Below, in pieces: positions 1 to 10,159 of a stretch of DNA of 64,000 bases. The notes under the pieces were generated by a model. That model was not told the DNA's origin, did no database searches, and saw only the letters and a list, made by a program, of their open reading frames with translations. Position numbers and translations under genes: made by a program. Each line of letters starts with the position of its first letter. The first letter of the stretch is position 1. The stretch comes from Amoebidium appalachense (lineage: Eukaryota > Ichthyosporea): the NCBI GenBank assembly GCA_963693365.1, contig CAVNZM010000006.1, positions 3,038,001 through 3,102,000 of the forward strand, read 5' to 3'.

Positions 1-1092
1 CTGTGCCGTTCCAGGCACGACTTCCACCTCCACCTTACTCTCTTCCACCACACCCTTCTCCGTTTCAACACTCGAAAGCGACAGCACCAACCTCTTAACC
101 AACACCGCCTTGGTTCCCTTAACATCCAGCCCCCTCCCCGCCAATGCCTCTTTCAACTGTGCGATCTTCATCTTTGCAGGGGGAACAGACTGTCCCATCC
201 CAGGAACATCGGGTGCACAATGACTCACAAACACCTTTGCCGGTTTCGCCGCTGAAAGCGCTTTCCCCCGTGCCTCTGTCAACACTCCCTCCCCTCCAGT
301 TCTTAACGGCTGGCACGTAACACACGCATACACTGTCCTTCCCGCCATATCCCACGTCTGCACCTGTGTGAAACATCGGCCACATTTGTCCTGATTGTAG
401 ATGTATCTGCGTGACCACTGTGCCCCGATGTTTTCTTCTGAATCGACAGTGAGAATGGAGCCCGTAGTAAAACCACGCTGCAGCAACAACACACTGTGGC
501 GCCACAGTGTCTCGAACTGGTCTCGTGTTATGGTGGCTGCTGGTTGCTCCGGGTGCACTCCAGACTTAAAAAGTATCTCTGCTCGGTAAATGTTCCCTAT
601 CCCCGCGACGGCAGATTGATCCATTAAAAACAACCCCACTGGCTTATTCTTTCCCTTCTGGATTTTCGCCCAAAGCCTTTCTTTGTCCGCATCTTCGCGC
701 AGAGGGTCAGGTCCCAGCTGCTTGCACTTCTCCTCATAAAGAGAAAAGGGGCCGTGTTCGCACGTCATCGCTGAGAGATGTGCCAACGTGCCCGTCTTTT
801 GGTGAACGAGACGCAGGCGAGTTGTGGGTGTGGGTTCTGGGCCGGGTAGTTTGAACGTGGAAAACTGCCCCGACATGCCAAAGTGTATGTGCACTACAGT
901 AGGTGTCTTTTCACTGCCGAAAAAATAAAACAGGTTTTTTCCATGTGCCTCTATTCTGTGCAGTTTCTTGTTGTGAATAAGTTGTGCTCCATCTGCAAAT
1001 CGGCCGTTTGGGGAAGATGCTTCAAATGCTTTGCCAAGCAGCAGCTTGCAGAGTGCAGCTGCCACCCTATGTACCTGGTGTCCTTCCACCAT
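1..1092 (-). CDS. Nei/Fpg-family DNA glycosylase with C-terminal SAP domain (partial)
   Basis: Reading from the ATG at 1092 to the left edge gives 364 uninterrupted codons; the 3' end is outside the window. The protein starts MVEGHQVHRVA and contains SSPNGRFAD, HGKNLFYF (likely beta-hairpin Lys52), LGPDPL, the H2TH-type MDQSAVAGIGNIYRAEILF, and a zinc finger with CGRC and CVTC plus the RTVYAC finger Arg. This layout resembles actinobacterial Nei2-type enzymes more than animal NEIL1. The family excises oxidised bases in base excision repair, using the residue after Met1 as nucleophile and Glu3. Here residue 2 is Val, not the usual Pro; NEIL3 also has Val. After the finger a SAP motif (QLKEALAGRGLDVKGTKAVL) suggests an added DNA or chromatin contact. 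No intron is needed. Family assignment is firm; substrate and transfer history are inference. Confidence 0.9.
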   Translation of the reverse strand, partial: MVEGHQVHRVAAALCKLLLGKAFEASSPNGRFADGAQLIHNKKLHRIEAHGKNLFYFFGSEKTPTVVHIHFGMSGQFSTFKLPGPEPTPTTRLRLVHQKTGTLAHLSAMTCEHGPFSLYEEKCKQLGPDPLREDADKERLWAKIQKGKNKPVGLFLMDQSAVAGIGNIYRAEILFKSGVHPEQPAATITRDQFETLWRHSVLLLQRGFTTGSILTVDSEENIGAQWSRRYIYNQDKCGRCFTQVQTWDMAGRTVYACVTCQPLRTGGEGVLTEARGKALSAAKPAKVFVSHCAPDVPGMGQSVPPAKMKIAQLKEALAGRGLDVKGTKAVLVKRLVLSLSSVETEKGVVEESKVEVEVVPGTAQ

Positions 1093-1560
1093 TTTCAGTG
1101 CGTTTTTGCGTGCGTGCGTGCGTGCGTGTGTGCGCGTGTGTATGTGTGTGTTCGTGCTTGTGTGTGTCCTCGACGGGCAGATATCATCAAACATGCACGT
1201 CAACTCAAGCACTAGCTGCAGCACAGCTGCTCACTTCTGGATGAGGAACAAATGTTACGTTTCTGATGGAAAAACGGAGCTTTCGCTATTTTATAGTCTT
1301 TTTTGATTGTTTAGTTAACCTCTAGAGAGTTTATAAAACATTTTGATTCGTCCTTATGCTTTCTTTAGCCCTCAATATCACATGGACGTTTGGCTTTTTT
1401 AGTTGAGGCTCATGAGACCACCATTCACTATAGCTAGTACTCATTTCAGCTCGGTCAAGCCCGCGGAGGAAGCTCCCTCTCGTGTTTAGAGTAGACGGGC
1501 CGACCCGTTTCCTAAAGTGACCTGCAATCACAGACCGATCTCAAATTCCGGTTTTTGATG
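1093..1560. other. 5' flank of the glycosylase gene, no gene seen
   Basis: A degenerate GTGCGTG/GTGTGT stretch lies at about 1101-1165, directly upstream of the glycosylase start. The rest is unique sequence without a convincing reading frame. No TATA box was recognised. Confidence 0.5.
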
Positions 1561-1579
1561 TTAACGGCGGTCTACGGGG

Positions 1580-1729
1580 AAGGGGAGGGGGGAGGGGGGG
1601 GGGGGGGGGGGGGGAAGGGTGGGGGGGGGGGGGGGGGGGGGGGGGGGGGAGGGGGAGGGGGAGGTGACGGTGGGAGGGGAGTTGGGGGGGGGGGAGGAAG
1701 GGGGAGAAAAGGGGTTTTTTTTTTTTTTT

Positions 1730-1768
<39 letters not shown>

Positions 1769-1786
1769 TGAGGGTGGGAGGGGGGG

Positions 1787-1832
<46 letters not shown>

Positions 1833-1853
1833 GAAAAGGGTTTTTTTTTTTTT

Positions 1854-1896
<43 letters not shown>

Positions 1897-1930
1897 GAAG
1901 GGTGAGGGGGGAGGGGGGAGGGGTGAGGGA
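1580..1930. repeat. Poly-G/poly-T compound tract
   Basis: Successive G runs of 15-40 bp are broken by two T runs of over 20 bp (about 1714-1739 and 1842-1863) and by short GGGAGGG spacers. Poly-Gly, poly-Phe and poly-Pro frames here are artefacts of the tract. It can be expected to form G-quadruplex or triplex DNA. Confidence 0.9.
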
Positions 1931-2169
1931 GGCCTGCTGTGTGTTAAATTGAATGTACCAGTGTGCAGTGTGAGCTCTGGAGAGAATCCAAAAGAAATAT
2001 AAAGGAAAAGACGGGAGAGAGAACGGGTTGTGGTGTGCATGTAAGAGTGCGTGTGTCTGCAGGTGTGCTCGACTTGGCATATCACCGAGTCATAGGTATG
2101 ACTCGTGGAGGGTGTACACGTAAGGCTGGCATGCTGCGTATGACTGTCAGCTGTACAAAAAAACACACA

Positions 2170-2308
2170 GTGTGTGTGTGTGTGTGTGTGTGTGTTTGTG
2201 TATGCGTGTGTGTGTATCTCTGTGTGTGTGTGTGTTTGTGTATGTGTGTGTGTATCTTTCTCTCTCTGTGTGTACATGTGTGTGCGCGCGTGCCCCCGTG
2301 TGTGCAAG

Positions 2309-2402
<94 letters not shown>
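2170..2402. repeat. (GT)n microsatellite
   Basis: Interrupted GT runs from 2170 lead into an uninterrupted run of about 48 GT units at roughly 2309-2402. A T-run and G-run compound tract follows at 2461-2507. Confidence 0.95.
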
Positions 2403-2405
<3 letters not shown>

Positions 2406-2476
2406 CTCGCGCATGTGTGCGCCTGTGCATGCATGCCATTCGCGTGCATGTGTGTTTGTGTCTTTTTTTTTTTTTT

Positions 2477-2507
<31 letters not shown>

Positions 2508-2675
2508 TAAGGGAAGGATGGGGAGGGGGAGAAGGGGAGGAAGAGGGGGGTTGGGGCGGGGGTACTAGGGATATAGTAGCTAGAATGTTTAGGAGAACTG
2601 AGCATGCAAGTGTCTGCGTAGGGGTGCACACATAGCCCCGTATCACTGACAGGTATCAAACCGATGACCTTTAAA

Positions 2676-3022
2676 GGGCCCAGTCACATCTGCAAAGTCA
2701 ACTTTGCTCCGGGCAGAAAGAATCTGCAAAAGCGGAATTATTCTGCTGAAAGGAGTGTTACTCTGCGAAAGCATAATTTCAAAAAAGGAAATTTGTGCTG
2801 TAAAAGCAAAACTATCCTACTAAAAGCAGAGTTGTTCGGCAAAAGGCAGAATTGTTCTGGTTGAAGCAGGCTTCTTCTCCAAATGATTTATTCTGTTAGA
2901 AGCAACATTGTTTTGCTAAAAAAAACCTTGATTATTCTGCTTGGAGCATGTTCAGTATGCTGAAGTGAGCCGACTATTCTGCTTTTTTGCGGAATAATTC
3001 TGCTTTTTGCCGGTTTTATTTA
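2676..3022. mobile_element. Foldback/MITE-like element, copy 1 (right end missing)
   Basis: It starts with GGGCCCAGTCACATCTGCAA, then GTCAACTTTGCTCCGGGCAG. The interior is an irregular array of AATTCTGC/GCAGAATT palindromic units in both orientations (TTCTGCTTTTTGC, AAAGCAGAATT). The same left terminus occurs in the copy at 18413-18853, and its reverse complement ends the copy at 21310-21465. The right terminus is missing here, where the array fades near 3022. No coding capacity, so it would depend on an unknown transposase. Confidence 0.7.
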
Positions 3023-3030
3023 GAGAAACG

Positions 3031-3416
3031 TCAGGCCGTCTCCAAGTGTCCAAGGAACATTAGACAATCCCACCGTGCAAACATGTGGGTTGTGGTGAGG
3101 AAGGATATAAAGAGGGAGAAGGGCTAGGGGGGGAGGGGGGAGGGGAGGGGGGAGAGGGGGGAGGGGGAGGGAGGTGGGGAGGGAAACCACGTGTGTGGTT
3201 TGATGCTGGGTGGGGTGGGGGGGGGGGGGGGAGGGGGAGGGGGGGGAAAGGGGCAGAGTTAGGTATGTGGTTGGCGACGCCGTATGTGCTCGATCGCGCA
3301 CGCCCACTCTGTGGTTTGTTTTTGTGTGTAGCAATTTTGGGCTGAGGTTTAAGTAGCATTGAATTTGGTAGGAGGGAAAGGTGGGGGAGGGGGGAGGCGG
3401 GGGTTGGGGGGGGAGA

Positions 3417-3449
<33 letters not shown>

Positions 3450-4020
3450 TAACTTGAAGCCTGCTTGAAGCTAATGTCACCATCTACTTCCCCAACCCCC
3501 TCGAGTGAGAATTTACGGAAGGGAGAGGATGGCACCCATGCCTTTCCCAGCAATATGAATACAGGTGGCAAACATCAGCTTCCTGCTTTCCCCCCTCCCC
3601 CCTCACCCCCTCCCCCTTGCATCCCGTCTCCTCTCCCTCTCCGTCCCCCCCTCCCCCCACCTTTTCTTGAGTCCCCGCCTCCCCCCCCCCCCCCCCCCCC
3701 AACACACACACATACACACGCACACGCACACACACACACACCCTTCTGTGTCTGAGTGCTCTTAGGGCATGATATGATCTCTCCGTTTAAAATTGCTCAT
3801 GCCGTGCTTGTATATGTGTGCCGTAATGGGTGTGGTTACATTGTACATGTGCTTTTTGAGTGTGTGTCTGTTTTTTTTTTTTTTTTTTTTTTTTTTGTGG
3901 CGTGGGAAGAGGTTATGGGGGAGGGGGGGACTCTTCCGAATGTGTGAACGAGAACGAGGTGGCATTCACGACCGGGGGAGGGGTGTGTGTGAGGGGGGGG
4001 GGGGGGGGGGGGAGGGGGGG
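3031..4020. repeat. Low-complexity region (G-rich, C-rich, CA and T runs)
   Basis: It holds G-rich stretches at 3120-3250 and 3380-3446, a C-rich plus (CA)n stretch at 3590-3742, a T run at 3871-3896, and a G run at 3990-4010. No supported gene. Confidence 0.85.
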
Positions 4021-4165
4021 TTGAATGCGTCATAAAGTACGAAGTACACAAGAACAACGGATAACACGATGCAAAATGCAAACCATACATAAAGAGTATG
4101 CATAATAAGCAGAGCCCATCCTCAGGGGGGGCCCACGTCATCCACAGTACCCGAGTTTCGACCCA
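4021..4165. repeat. Dispersed G-tract-linked repeat, copy a
   Basis: Directly after a G run comes TTGAATGCGTCATAAAGTAC, then GAAGTACACAAG, GGATAACACGATGCA, CATACATAAAGAGTATGC, AAGCAGAGCCCATCCTCAGG, a short G run and CCACAGTACCCGAGTTTCGA. A near-identical copy lies 300 bp downstream, and diverged copies recur at 12.1, 12.9, 14.7, 15.0, 16.3 and 55.0 kb in the same orientation. On the minus strand the element ends in CATTCAA followed by poly-C, like a tail. Confidence 0.75.
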
Positions 4166-4319
4166 TTCACCTCGTTAACGAAACCCAACTCAGATACTGT
4201 TTCACTTGAACATGGGTGGGTCACCCGTCTTGATCAGAGACGAGCAGGGTTACTTATGCACGCAAGGGCAGTGGAAAGGCCGGGGGTTAAAGTTGCAGCA
4301 GTAAGCAGAAGGGGGGGGT

Positions 4320-4465
4320 TTTGAATGCGTCAAAAAGCACGAAGTACACAAGAACAAACGGATAACACGATGCAGAATGCAAGCCATACATAAAGAGTAA
4401 GCATAATAAGCAGAGCCCATTCTCAGGGGGGGGACCCACGTCATCCACAGTACCCGAATTTCGAC
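4320..4465. repeat. Dispersed G-tract-linked repeat, copy b
   Basis: Over 90% identical by eye to the copy at 4021-4165, with the same boundaries: a G run then TTTTGAATGCGTC on the left, and CCACAGTACCCGAATTTCGA then a G run on the right. The two form a close direct pair. The intervening 150 bp has no recognised feature. Confidence 0.75.
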
Positions 4466-5205
4466 GGGGGGGGGGGGGGGGGGGGGGGGAGAGGGCAGAG
4501 TACGGTGGGTGAGAGATTACGGGGGAAACGGGTTCAGAATACAATTTCAAACAGCAGTCGCTATGCACAAACTCAAGAAGACACCCCAATAGCCACGTGC
4601 ATTTGTGGCATTAGCTGCGGTTCTTGTATGCACGTTTTATAATATCTGAGTCTATATACTGTGATAATAGGTGGTCTTAGGAAGTTGAGGCAGGCATTTT
4701 TTTGGGGGTTACCCCTTTTTTTTTTTAGGGTGGGCGGGCAGGCGGGCGCAGGAAAAGGGGGGAGGGGGAGAGGTTGTATGCACATGCACCCGCCTGTGAG
4801 GAAAAAAATGGCTTCCATAGAGACAAACTTCTTGTGTGTTGTTGGTGCCGTTGGCATAGACTAAGTGCAAGCACCTAAGCCTTACGAGATAACGTCTTCT
4901 ACGCATTTCAAATACTTCGTGCACAGCAGCCCCCCCCCCCCCCCCCCCCCCCCCTCCCCCCCCCTTCTCTTCCCTACCCCCTAGGTTCGTACTTGACATC
5001 AAACCCCTCCTCCCCCCCCCTCCCCTCCCCCCCCCCCCCCCCCCCCCAAAAAAAATATGTATATATAAAAAAAAAATAAAAAATAGACGACTGGAACCTC
5101 GTGGCCACCCCCTCCCCCCCCCCTCCCCCCCCCCCCAAATCTCCATTTCTAACTCACACCTCCCTGAACCGTTAACTTACTGTGCTATGCTATAATCCAC
5201 CACAC
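4466..5205. repeat. Low-complexity region without a gene
   Basis: G run at 4466-4489, a unique AT-richer stretch at 4500-4720, and C runs of 20-30 bp at 4930-4954, 5017-5047 and 5110-5137. Frames here are poly-Pro or poly-Gly artefacts. Confidence 0.8.
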
Positions 5206-6761
5206 CTACTCCTTACGAAACAGCAAACTACCGATAAAATGCTTCATCTTCTCAAAATCCATCCCAGAAGATTTCCGTCCCCCATGCCCCCCCTCACCTC
5301 GCGCCATGCTCAACACACCCACACCACACTCCACCTCCCTCAACTGACCCACAGACTGCGAAAAAGGACCCACGGGGCCCGAATTACAACGAGAAGCAGG
5401 AAGCTTGGATACAGTTTGGGGTGCTTCACTGTTGCTCCCAGGCCGACTTCCTGTAGAGCGTGTGTGCCGTAGTTTACTCGCAGGTAAAGATTCCTGCGTG
5501 CGGTCGGTATTTGCTTTCGAAAAAGTGCGGGATGCGGTGGAAAAAATGGAGTCGTGGCTAGCGGCGATAGGGGAGGGATAAAGACTGCCCCTTTTTTCGT
5601 GCGGATAGGCCAAGGGCGAGCTATTACTTTGAATAGTATTTGGGCAGGAGGCACGGGTAGATGCACGACGGAGCAAATTACTGAGTTCGTGTCTGAGCCC
5701 CCCCGGGGGTCTAACCTCACGTTCCGTGTTGCTTCGAGTGCGCCTGGCTGTCTGGTACGTGTCGTATTGCTCATTGTCATGGTATCCCGTGGATATACAT
5801 GCAGTGTGTGTTGCACTACGGTGTAAGGCAGCAGGAAGACATGTGCTCCGTTCGTTTTGGTGGTTGATGGGAAGAGAAATTATTCTGTTGCCAACAACAA
5901 CCCAAGGTTGGTCAAGATTGAGGGTTGGAGGAAATGTTTGTGGTTGCTGTGATGTACCGGGTACCGGTATGCTTGGGGGGAAGAAATGGTTGACAATGGA
6001 ACTGGTGAAAGAGTAGTTGCCTGGGCTGTAAGTGCTCTCTGTGTGCAAATCATACACCGGTTGTAAGTTCTCTGTGTGTGTTGCTTCAGATGACAATGAA
6101 TTTATAGCTGGCGCGTACCCTGGGGAAACCTGTGTGGAGGCCCTGTGGAGGCTTGTAAACGAGTTCGTGAGGGTTGTGGGTGCCGTGTGTGCAATGCTGG
6201 TTCGTTTTGTTTTCTTCCCCTCTTCTTCCGTGGGGTCGTTCTGTCTGGACACACTTGCCATGAATCGTGTGTCTGCCGCCCATTCCCTGCCTGTAACTTC
6301 AGAAGCGTTGTTGCTTCCAGACGCCAATTTCTTGTCTTTGCTTCGTTTCTTTCTGCCTTTCGAATCATCCTTTTCCTTGCCTTTTTTGTCTTTTTTTGCT
6401 TTGACTTTGTCTTTCTTTTTCGTTTTTAGTGACGCATTTCCCCCCGTGAATCTATCTTGCTGGCGAGTTCACACTCATGTGCGTGCTCTGCATTCGTGCG
6501 CACACGCAGAGTGATGGGATCTGTGGGCCTTGGTGTGGCCCACGTGCTGTACAATGCGTCTTGGGCAAGTAGCTGGCGGTGGAGAGCTGCAAACCTACGG
6601 TGAATGGCTGTCACACGTGACCGCACACTTATGATATCGAGAAAGGGCTCCTTCGCAGCTGTGAGAGGAGAAAACGAATTCGAAAAAGGGACGTTGTCTG
6701 TTTCGCGAGTGGCGGCAGGGTCTGTGCGTGTCCCCGCGCCAACTGTGTTGTCTGCCATCAT
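5206..6761 (-). CDS. Hypothetical lysine-rich protein, two exons
   Basis: Exon 1 starts at the tandem ATGs at 6761/6758 (MMADNTVGAG). It has a helical stretch (SRVTAIHRRFAALHRQLLAQ) and runs to about 6504. A 44-nt GT-AG intron (6503-6460, phase 0) joins it to an exon from 6459 to the stop at 5206; the product is about 503 residues. The intron is inferred because the two frames are out of register and this is the only junction tried that keeps the frame open. After it comes a Lys-rich block (KKKDKVKAKKDKKGKEK, then GRKKRSKDKK), a likely nuclear or nucleolar signal. The remaining 370 residues are Ser/Thr/Asn/Pro-rich and probably disordered. I do not recognise a family. A TATAATTGG on the minus strand near 6830 could be its promoter. 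Confidence 0.6.
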
Positions 6762-7077
6762 ATGTGACGGATAATGGAGAAACTATGAACTTCAAGAAAT
6801 TTGGGCAAAAACAAATACTGTATGGCCAATTATAAATGGATGCGACATGTATATTGCATCTGTTACACGGTACTACGTGTAACACGTTACATTGCATCTG
6901 TTACACGTAGGGCTACATCGTATTTACTTTATCCACACTGAAACATATGTGTCTATTCCTTCATGAACATACCGTTTATCAGGTCTTTTACTGAGTCAGG
7001 CATGTAACATGCTTCGTGGGTTCTGTGAATTCTGTTTACACACGAACATGTTTGGTTCAAAAAGGGGAACTTGCAGC
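6762..7077. promoter_or_regulatory. Upstream region with hairpin and repeated TTGCATCTGTTACACG
   Basis: TTGCATCTGTTACACG occurs twice (about 6854-6869 and 6892-6907). The first copy runs into an inverted repeat GTTACACG-GTACTA-CGTGTAAC (6862-6883). This lies about 100 bp upstream of the minus-strand gene, so it may be a binding-site cluster. 6910-7070 holds nothing else recognised. Confidence 0.4.
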
Positions 7078-7484
7078 CAGGGTTGGGCTGGGGTTGGCCA
7101 GCTTAACCGTATTGTCCTTTGGCCAATCGTAACGGACAGTTTCTTAATCGTAACGGGGGGGTTCTTGAGGATCTGTAAGCCCAGCTAAAAACGCCCCTCC
7201 AGTCACAAAACTCAAAATACGCGTTTATACAAATTAAGTATCGCAAAATTATAAGCCCTGGACACTTGTCGGGGTTCGATATTGCTCATGAGAAGCGCTT
7301 TAGATATGTTCTTGAACAGAAATATTGAGAAAATGACATACAGTTAGATATTAGGGGGCCTAGAAGCGTTTATAATGCTATACATCTGATACGAAAGCTG
7401 TTACGACGGCACCCTAACCTTATTCGTATCGGGGTCTTTCGTTAATTGTAATTACGACGATTTTTTTTCGTAATCCCCCCCCTG
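7078..7484. mobile_element. Non-autonomous hAT-type element, copy 1 (407 bp)
   Basis: It begins CAGGGTTGGGCTGGGGTTGG, ends CGTAATCCCCCCCCTG, and is flanked on both sides by the 8-bp direct repeat CTTGCAGC (7070-7077 and 7485-7492). CAGGG...CCCTG ends and an 8-bp target duplication are hAT hallmarks. A second copy at 34652-35062 has its own, different 8-bp duplication. The interior has no open frame and contains CGTAACGGACAG, AATCGTAACGGGG and GTAATTACGACG motifs. Confidence 0.85.
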
Positions 7485-7492
7485 CTTGCAGC

Positions 7493-8063
7493 AGCTGTTG
7501 ATTGGGTGAATACGCACCACGTGCCCAAATGCGATTGGTTAAGACATTGAGCTGGAAAATATTCTTGGCTCACCGGCTATTATCTTCATAATTATCTTAA
7601 ATAACGTAGGCAATATATTATCTCGTCAATAACTATGTTATCATAATATTGCTACGCATTATTCCTATATTATTACTGCACCATTACCTTGAGCAATCCG
7701 CGTGCAAGTCAGATCAGTGTCACGTCAGTGACGTCATTCCAAGCTAACTGATTACGTAACGCGAACACACCAATAGAAACGTCCGTAGCAACGGATTGGC
7801 TTATGATTGGTCCTTTATGCACAATTAGATCGCGATCCGCACTATCAGTGATTTCCCATGATTTGATTGGTTATACTGATAGCCACGTCATAAGTATAAA
7901 CTGGGGAACAACCACGAACATACATCAGTTTGACAGTGTGGCGTTTGGGTAAAGACAGTCTTCATTTGAACATAGAAAGTCATTTGAAGTTGTGTTTGGA
8001 ACAAGAATAGTATTTTTGCTAGACAAACGTCAACTAATACACTTTTGGCAAAAACACAGCAAA
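7493..8063 (+). promoter_or_regulatory. Promoter and 5' leader of the C2H2 gene
   Basis: Several CCAAT boxes in reverse (GATTGG near 7534, 7793, 7806, 7864) precede TATAAA at 7895-7900. A TCAGT initiator-like motif follows at 7925-7929, 30 bp after the TATA start. The leader to the ATG at 8064 is then about 140 nt. AT-rich palindromes occupy 7570-7680. Confidence 0.65.
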
Positions 8064-9119
8064 ATGGCGGATTTTGATGATTATCCAGACCTCCCTTCTG
8101 TTCCTAACGCAGAAGACGAAGTACTGGAAGGGGATGACGGGCAAGCACAAACAGAAATCCCTGTGTGTGAAAACGACACGGTATCCATACAGGAACAGAA
8201 CATGTATTACAGCCACGACAACAGCAACATTAGTCCTTCACAGAACGAGGATTTCGACTCGCAGGCCACAGAACCTGAGGATTTTAGCACACACGCCCAG
8301 CTTAGAGTCATTAATTCCCCAGGAAATGTGGTAGGGACAGAATACGACATCATATACAGATATTACCACGGCAGCCCACCACACACCACACCATATGAAA
8401 ACACACGAGCACACGTGGGTGAGTGGACAGAGAGCGCTGGGTCGTCTACGTTTGCTTCCTCTGCAGCTACCTACGGAGTCGTTCGCAGGCCCACGGATTT
8501 CAGTATTGCTGGCCTTTTGGGGTCCCGAGGCGAACAGCCGAACGTGGTTTATTCACCCGTGCTTTCAGAGACAGAGGCTCCTTGCCTAAGAAGCCCCGAA
8601 AGTGCAGTTACATACGTGCATAACGAACCGGATATGGTGGATGCCCGCTTGGCCTGCACCGAGACTTACAACGATACATTTGCTGACAACGATACGGATT
8701 ACGAGGAAAATTCAGCAGAGGAAAGGAAGAAAGCGAGAACTCCCAAGAAAATAAGAACTTTGGCTGTGCGCACACCAAAAGCTATCGAGAGAAAGGGTGG
8801 GAAGAAGAAGGGAAAGATAACGAAAACAACACGGAAAATCAAGAGCGAACCCGGTACGGACAGCTCGGAGACTTCGAAGAAGAGGAGGGTGCGTCCAAAG
8901 GGGCCGGGGGGGAGAACGAAGGCAGCGTTTTATAATGGACAGCGTGTCTGGGAGTGTCTGGAGGGGGACTGTGTGAGATGCTACACCACGTGCACAGCTC
9001 TTTTCTTTCACATGAAGAAGCAACACAAAATCGAGGAGCCACGCCAGTACTACCGTCAGAAGGCTAATATGCCTTGTACGAAGCTGCAGCCTGTCCACCG
9101 TGCATCTGGCTCGGAGTAA
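8064..9119 (+). CDS. Acidic/basic protein with C-terminal C2H2 zinc finger
   Basis: Start chosen at 8064 (AGCAAAATGGCGG, a good Kozak context), giving 351 residues; the frame is open further upstream but has no ATG there. The N-terminal 60 residues are acidic (MADFDDYPDLPS), and the middle is Ser/Thr/Glu-rich. Residues around 225-310 are strongly basic, with several nuclear-signal-like blocks (ERKKARTPKKIRT, KGGKKKGK, KKRRVRPKGPGGRTK). Near the C-terminus WECLEGDCVRCYTTCTALFF leads into HMKKQH, fitting C-x4-C-x12-H-x4-H. Acidic domain plus basic region plus single finger suggests a nuclear DNA-binding or transcription factor; that role is inference. No intron seen. An AATATTAAAA stretch about 60 bp after the stop could serve polyadenylation. 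Confidence 0.75.
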   Translation: MADFDDYPDLPSVPNAEDEVLEGDDGQAQTEIPVCENDTVSIQEQNMYYSHDNSNISPSQNEDFDSQATEPEDFSTHAQLRVINSPGNVVGTEYDIIYRYYHGSPPHTTPYENTRAHVGEWTESAGSSTFASSAATYGVVRRPTDFSIAGLLGSRGEQPNVVYSPVLSETEAPCLRSPESAVTYVHNEPDMVDARLACTETYNDTFADNDTDYEENSAEERKKARTPKKIRTLAVRTPKAIERKGGKKKGKITKTTRKIKSEPGTDSSETSKKRRVRPKGPGGRTKAAFYNGQRVWECLEGDCVRCYTTCTALFFHMKKQHKIEEPRQYYRQKANMPCTKLQPVHRASGSE

Positions 9120-9920
9120 TATTAATTTTAGCGCAAAATGTGTGATGGATTTTTTTTTTTGGTCCTTCTGTTATTTTTAATATTAAAATGTTGTTGTTAT
9201 ACAGAGTTGCTACCTTCTGAGGCGAGAATATATCGCTCTCTTCAAGATGATACGGTTTCAGAATGTCGTTGTTTTACATATGTGTAGCTTAACCTCACTC
9301 TTTCAGAACATTCTATGGTGTTTTTGATGTGCAGACGTTGTAACAATATAGAGGAGAACTGTCAAGTGGGTTAGTTTCCCGAATGGAAAGGCCCCGATTA
9401 GTTATTCTTCCCTATTGACTTTGAGGTGGTGGATTTTGTGTGTTTGTAAACGCATAGCACTGCTAGTTTGTGTTGATTGAAACCGTGTACATAGTATTCT
9501 CTTCAGAGTGTGTGTATTGGTGATAGAAAAATAAAAATAAATGCGAGGTGAACTGTGAAATAGCGAGGAAAAAGCCAAAAGAAAGAAAAAAAAAGGGAGA
9601 GGAACGTGGGAGGGAAAGGGGAGGTTTTCTTTGTGTAGGAAATAGTAGAAACACAAAAAAATGGGTAAGGGAGGGGAAGAGGGAAGAGAACCAAAATAAA
9701 ATCAGAAAATAAATAGAAAATACTAAAGTTTTAAAAAATGGTTTGTATAGTTATATTTTTTTCCAAATATTACCCACTCGAATACTGCAGTGACTGTCAA
9801 ACAACAGGGTTGATTCCGCGGCAATAGAATATAATAAATAAAGTTTACAAAAATAAAAGAGAAGAGAAAAGTTGAGCCCCCCCCCCCCTCCCCCCCCCCC
9901 ATAATAATAATTAAAATAAT

Positions 9921-9963
<43 letters not shown>

Positions 9964-10020
9964 CTTGCCATGATATGCATCGTAACGGTATAACCGAAGT
10001 ACAGTATTTAGGGCTTGATT
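9120..10020. other. AT-rich intergenic region with (TAA)n
   Basis: No gene seen. It holds short purine-rich stretches (9560-9720), a C run at 9876-9900 and a (TAA)n array of about 15 units at 9915-9962. Confidence 0.7.
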
Positions 10021-10159
10021 GCGACAGATGGCGTGGTTGGGTGCTTTTCAGCGGGTGGGGGATCACAGTCAAATAAATGACCAACCAATAAACTCAAACA
10101 TTTCGGCTACTTTTAGTGAAACCATGCGTATTTATGCCATCACATTGAATGAACCCTTC

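Noticed and set aside
1541-2659. Long open frames (up to 361 codons) with poly-Pro, poly-His-Thr or poly-Cys-Val
   Set aside because: They are direct translations of poly-G/C and (GT)n tracts with no start, splice or domain support. The same applies at 12-17, 19.3-20.5, 25.7-26.6, 33.7-34.2, 43.3-44.5 and 52-57 kb.
7992-8063. N-terminal extension of the C2H2 protein
   Set aside because: It needs a non-ATG start and lies inside the predicted leader after the TATA/TCAGT promoter. The ATG at 8064 has a good context.
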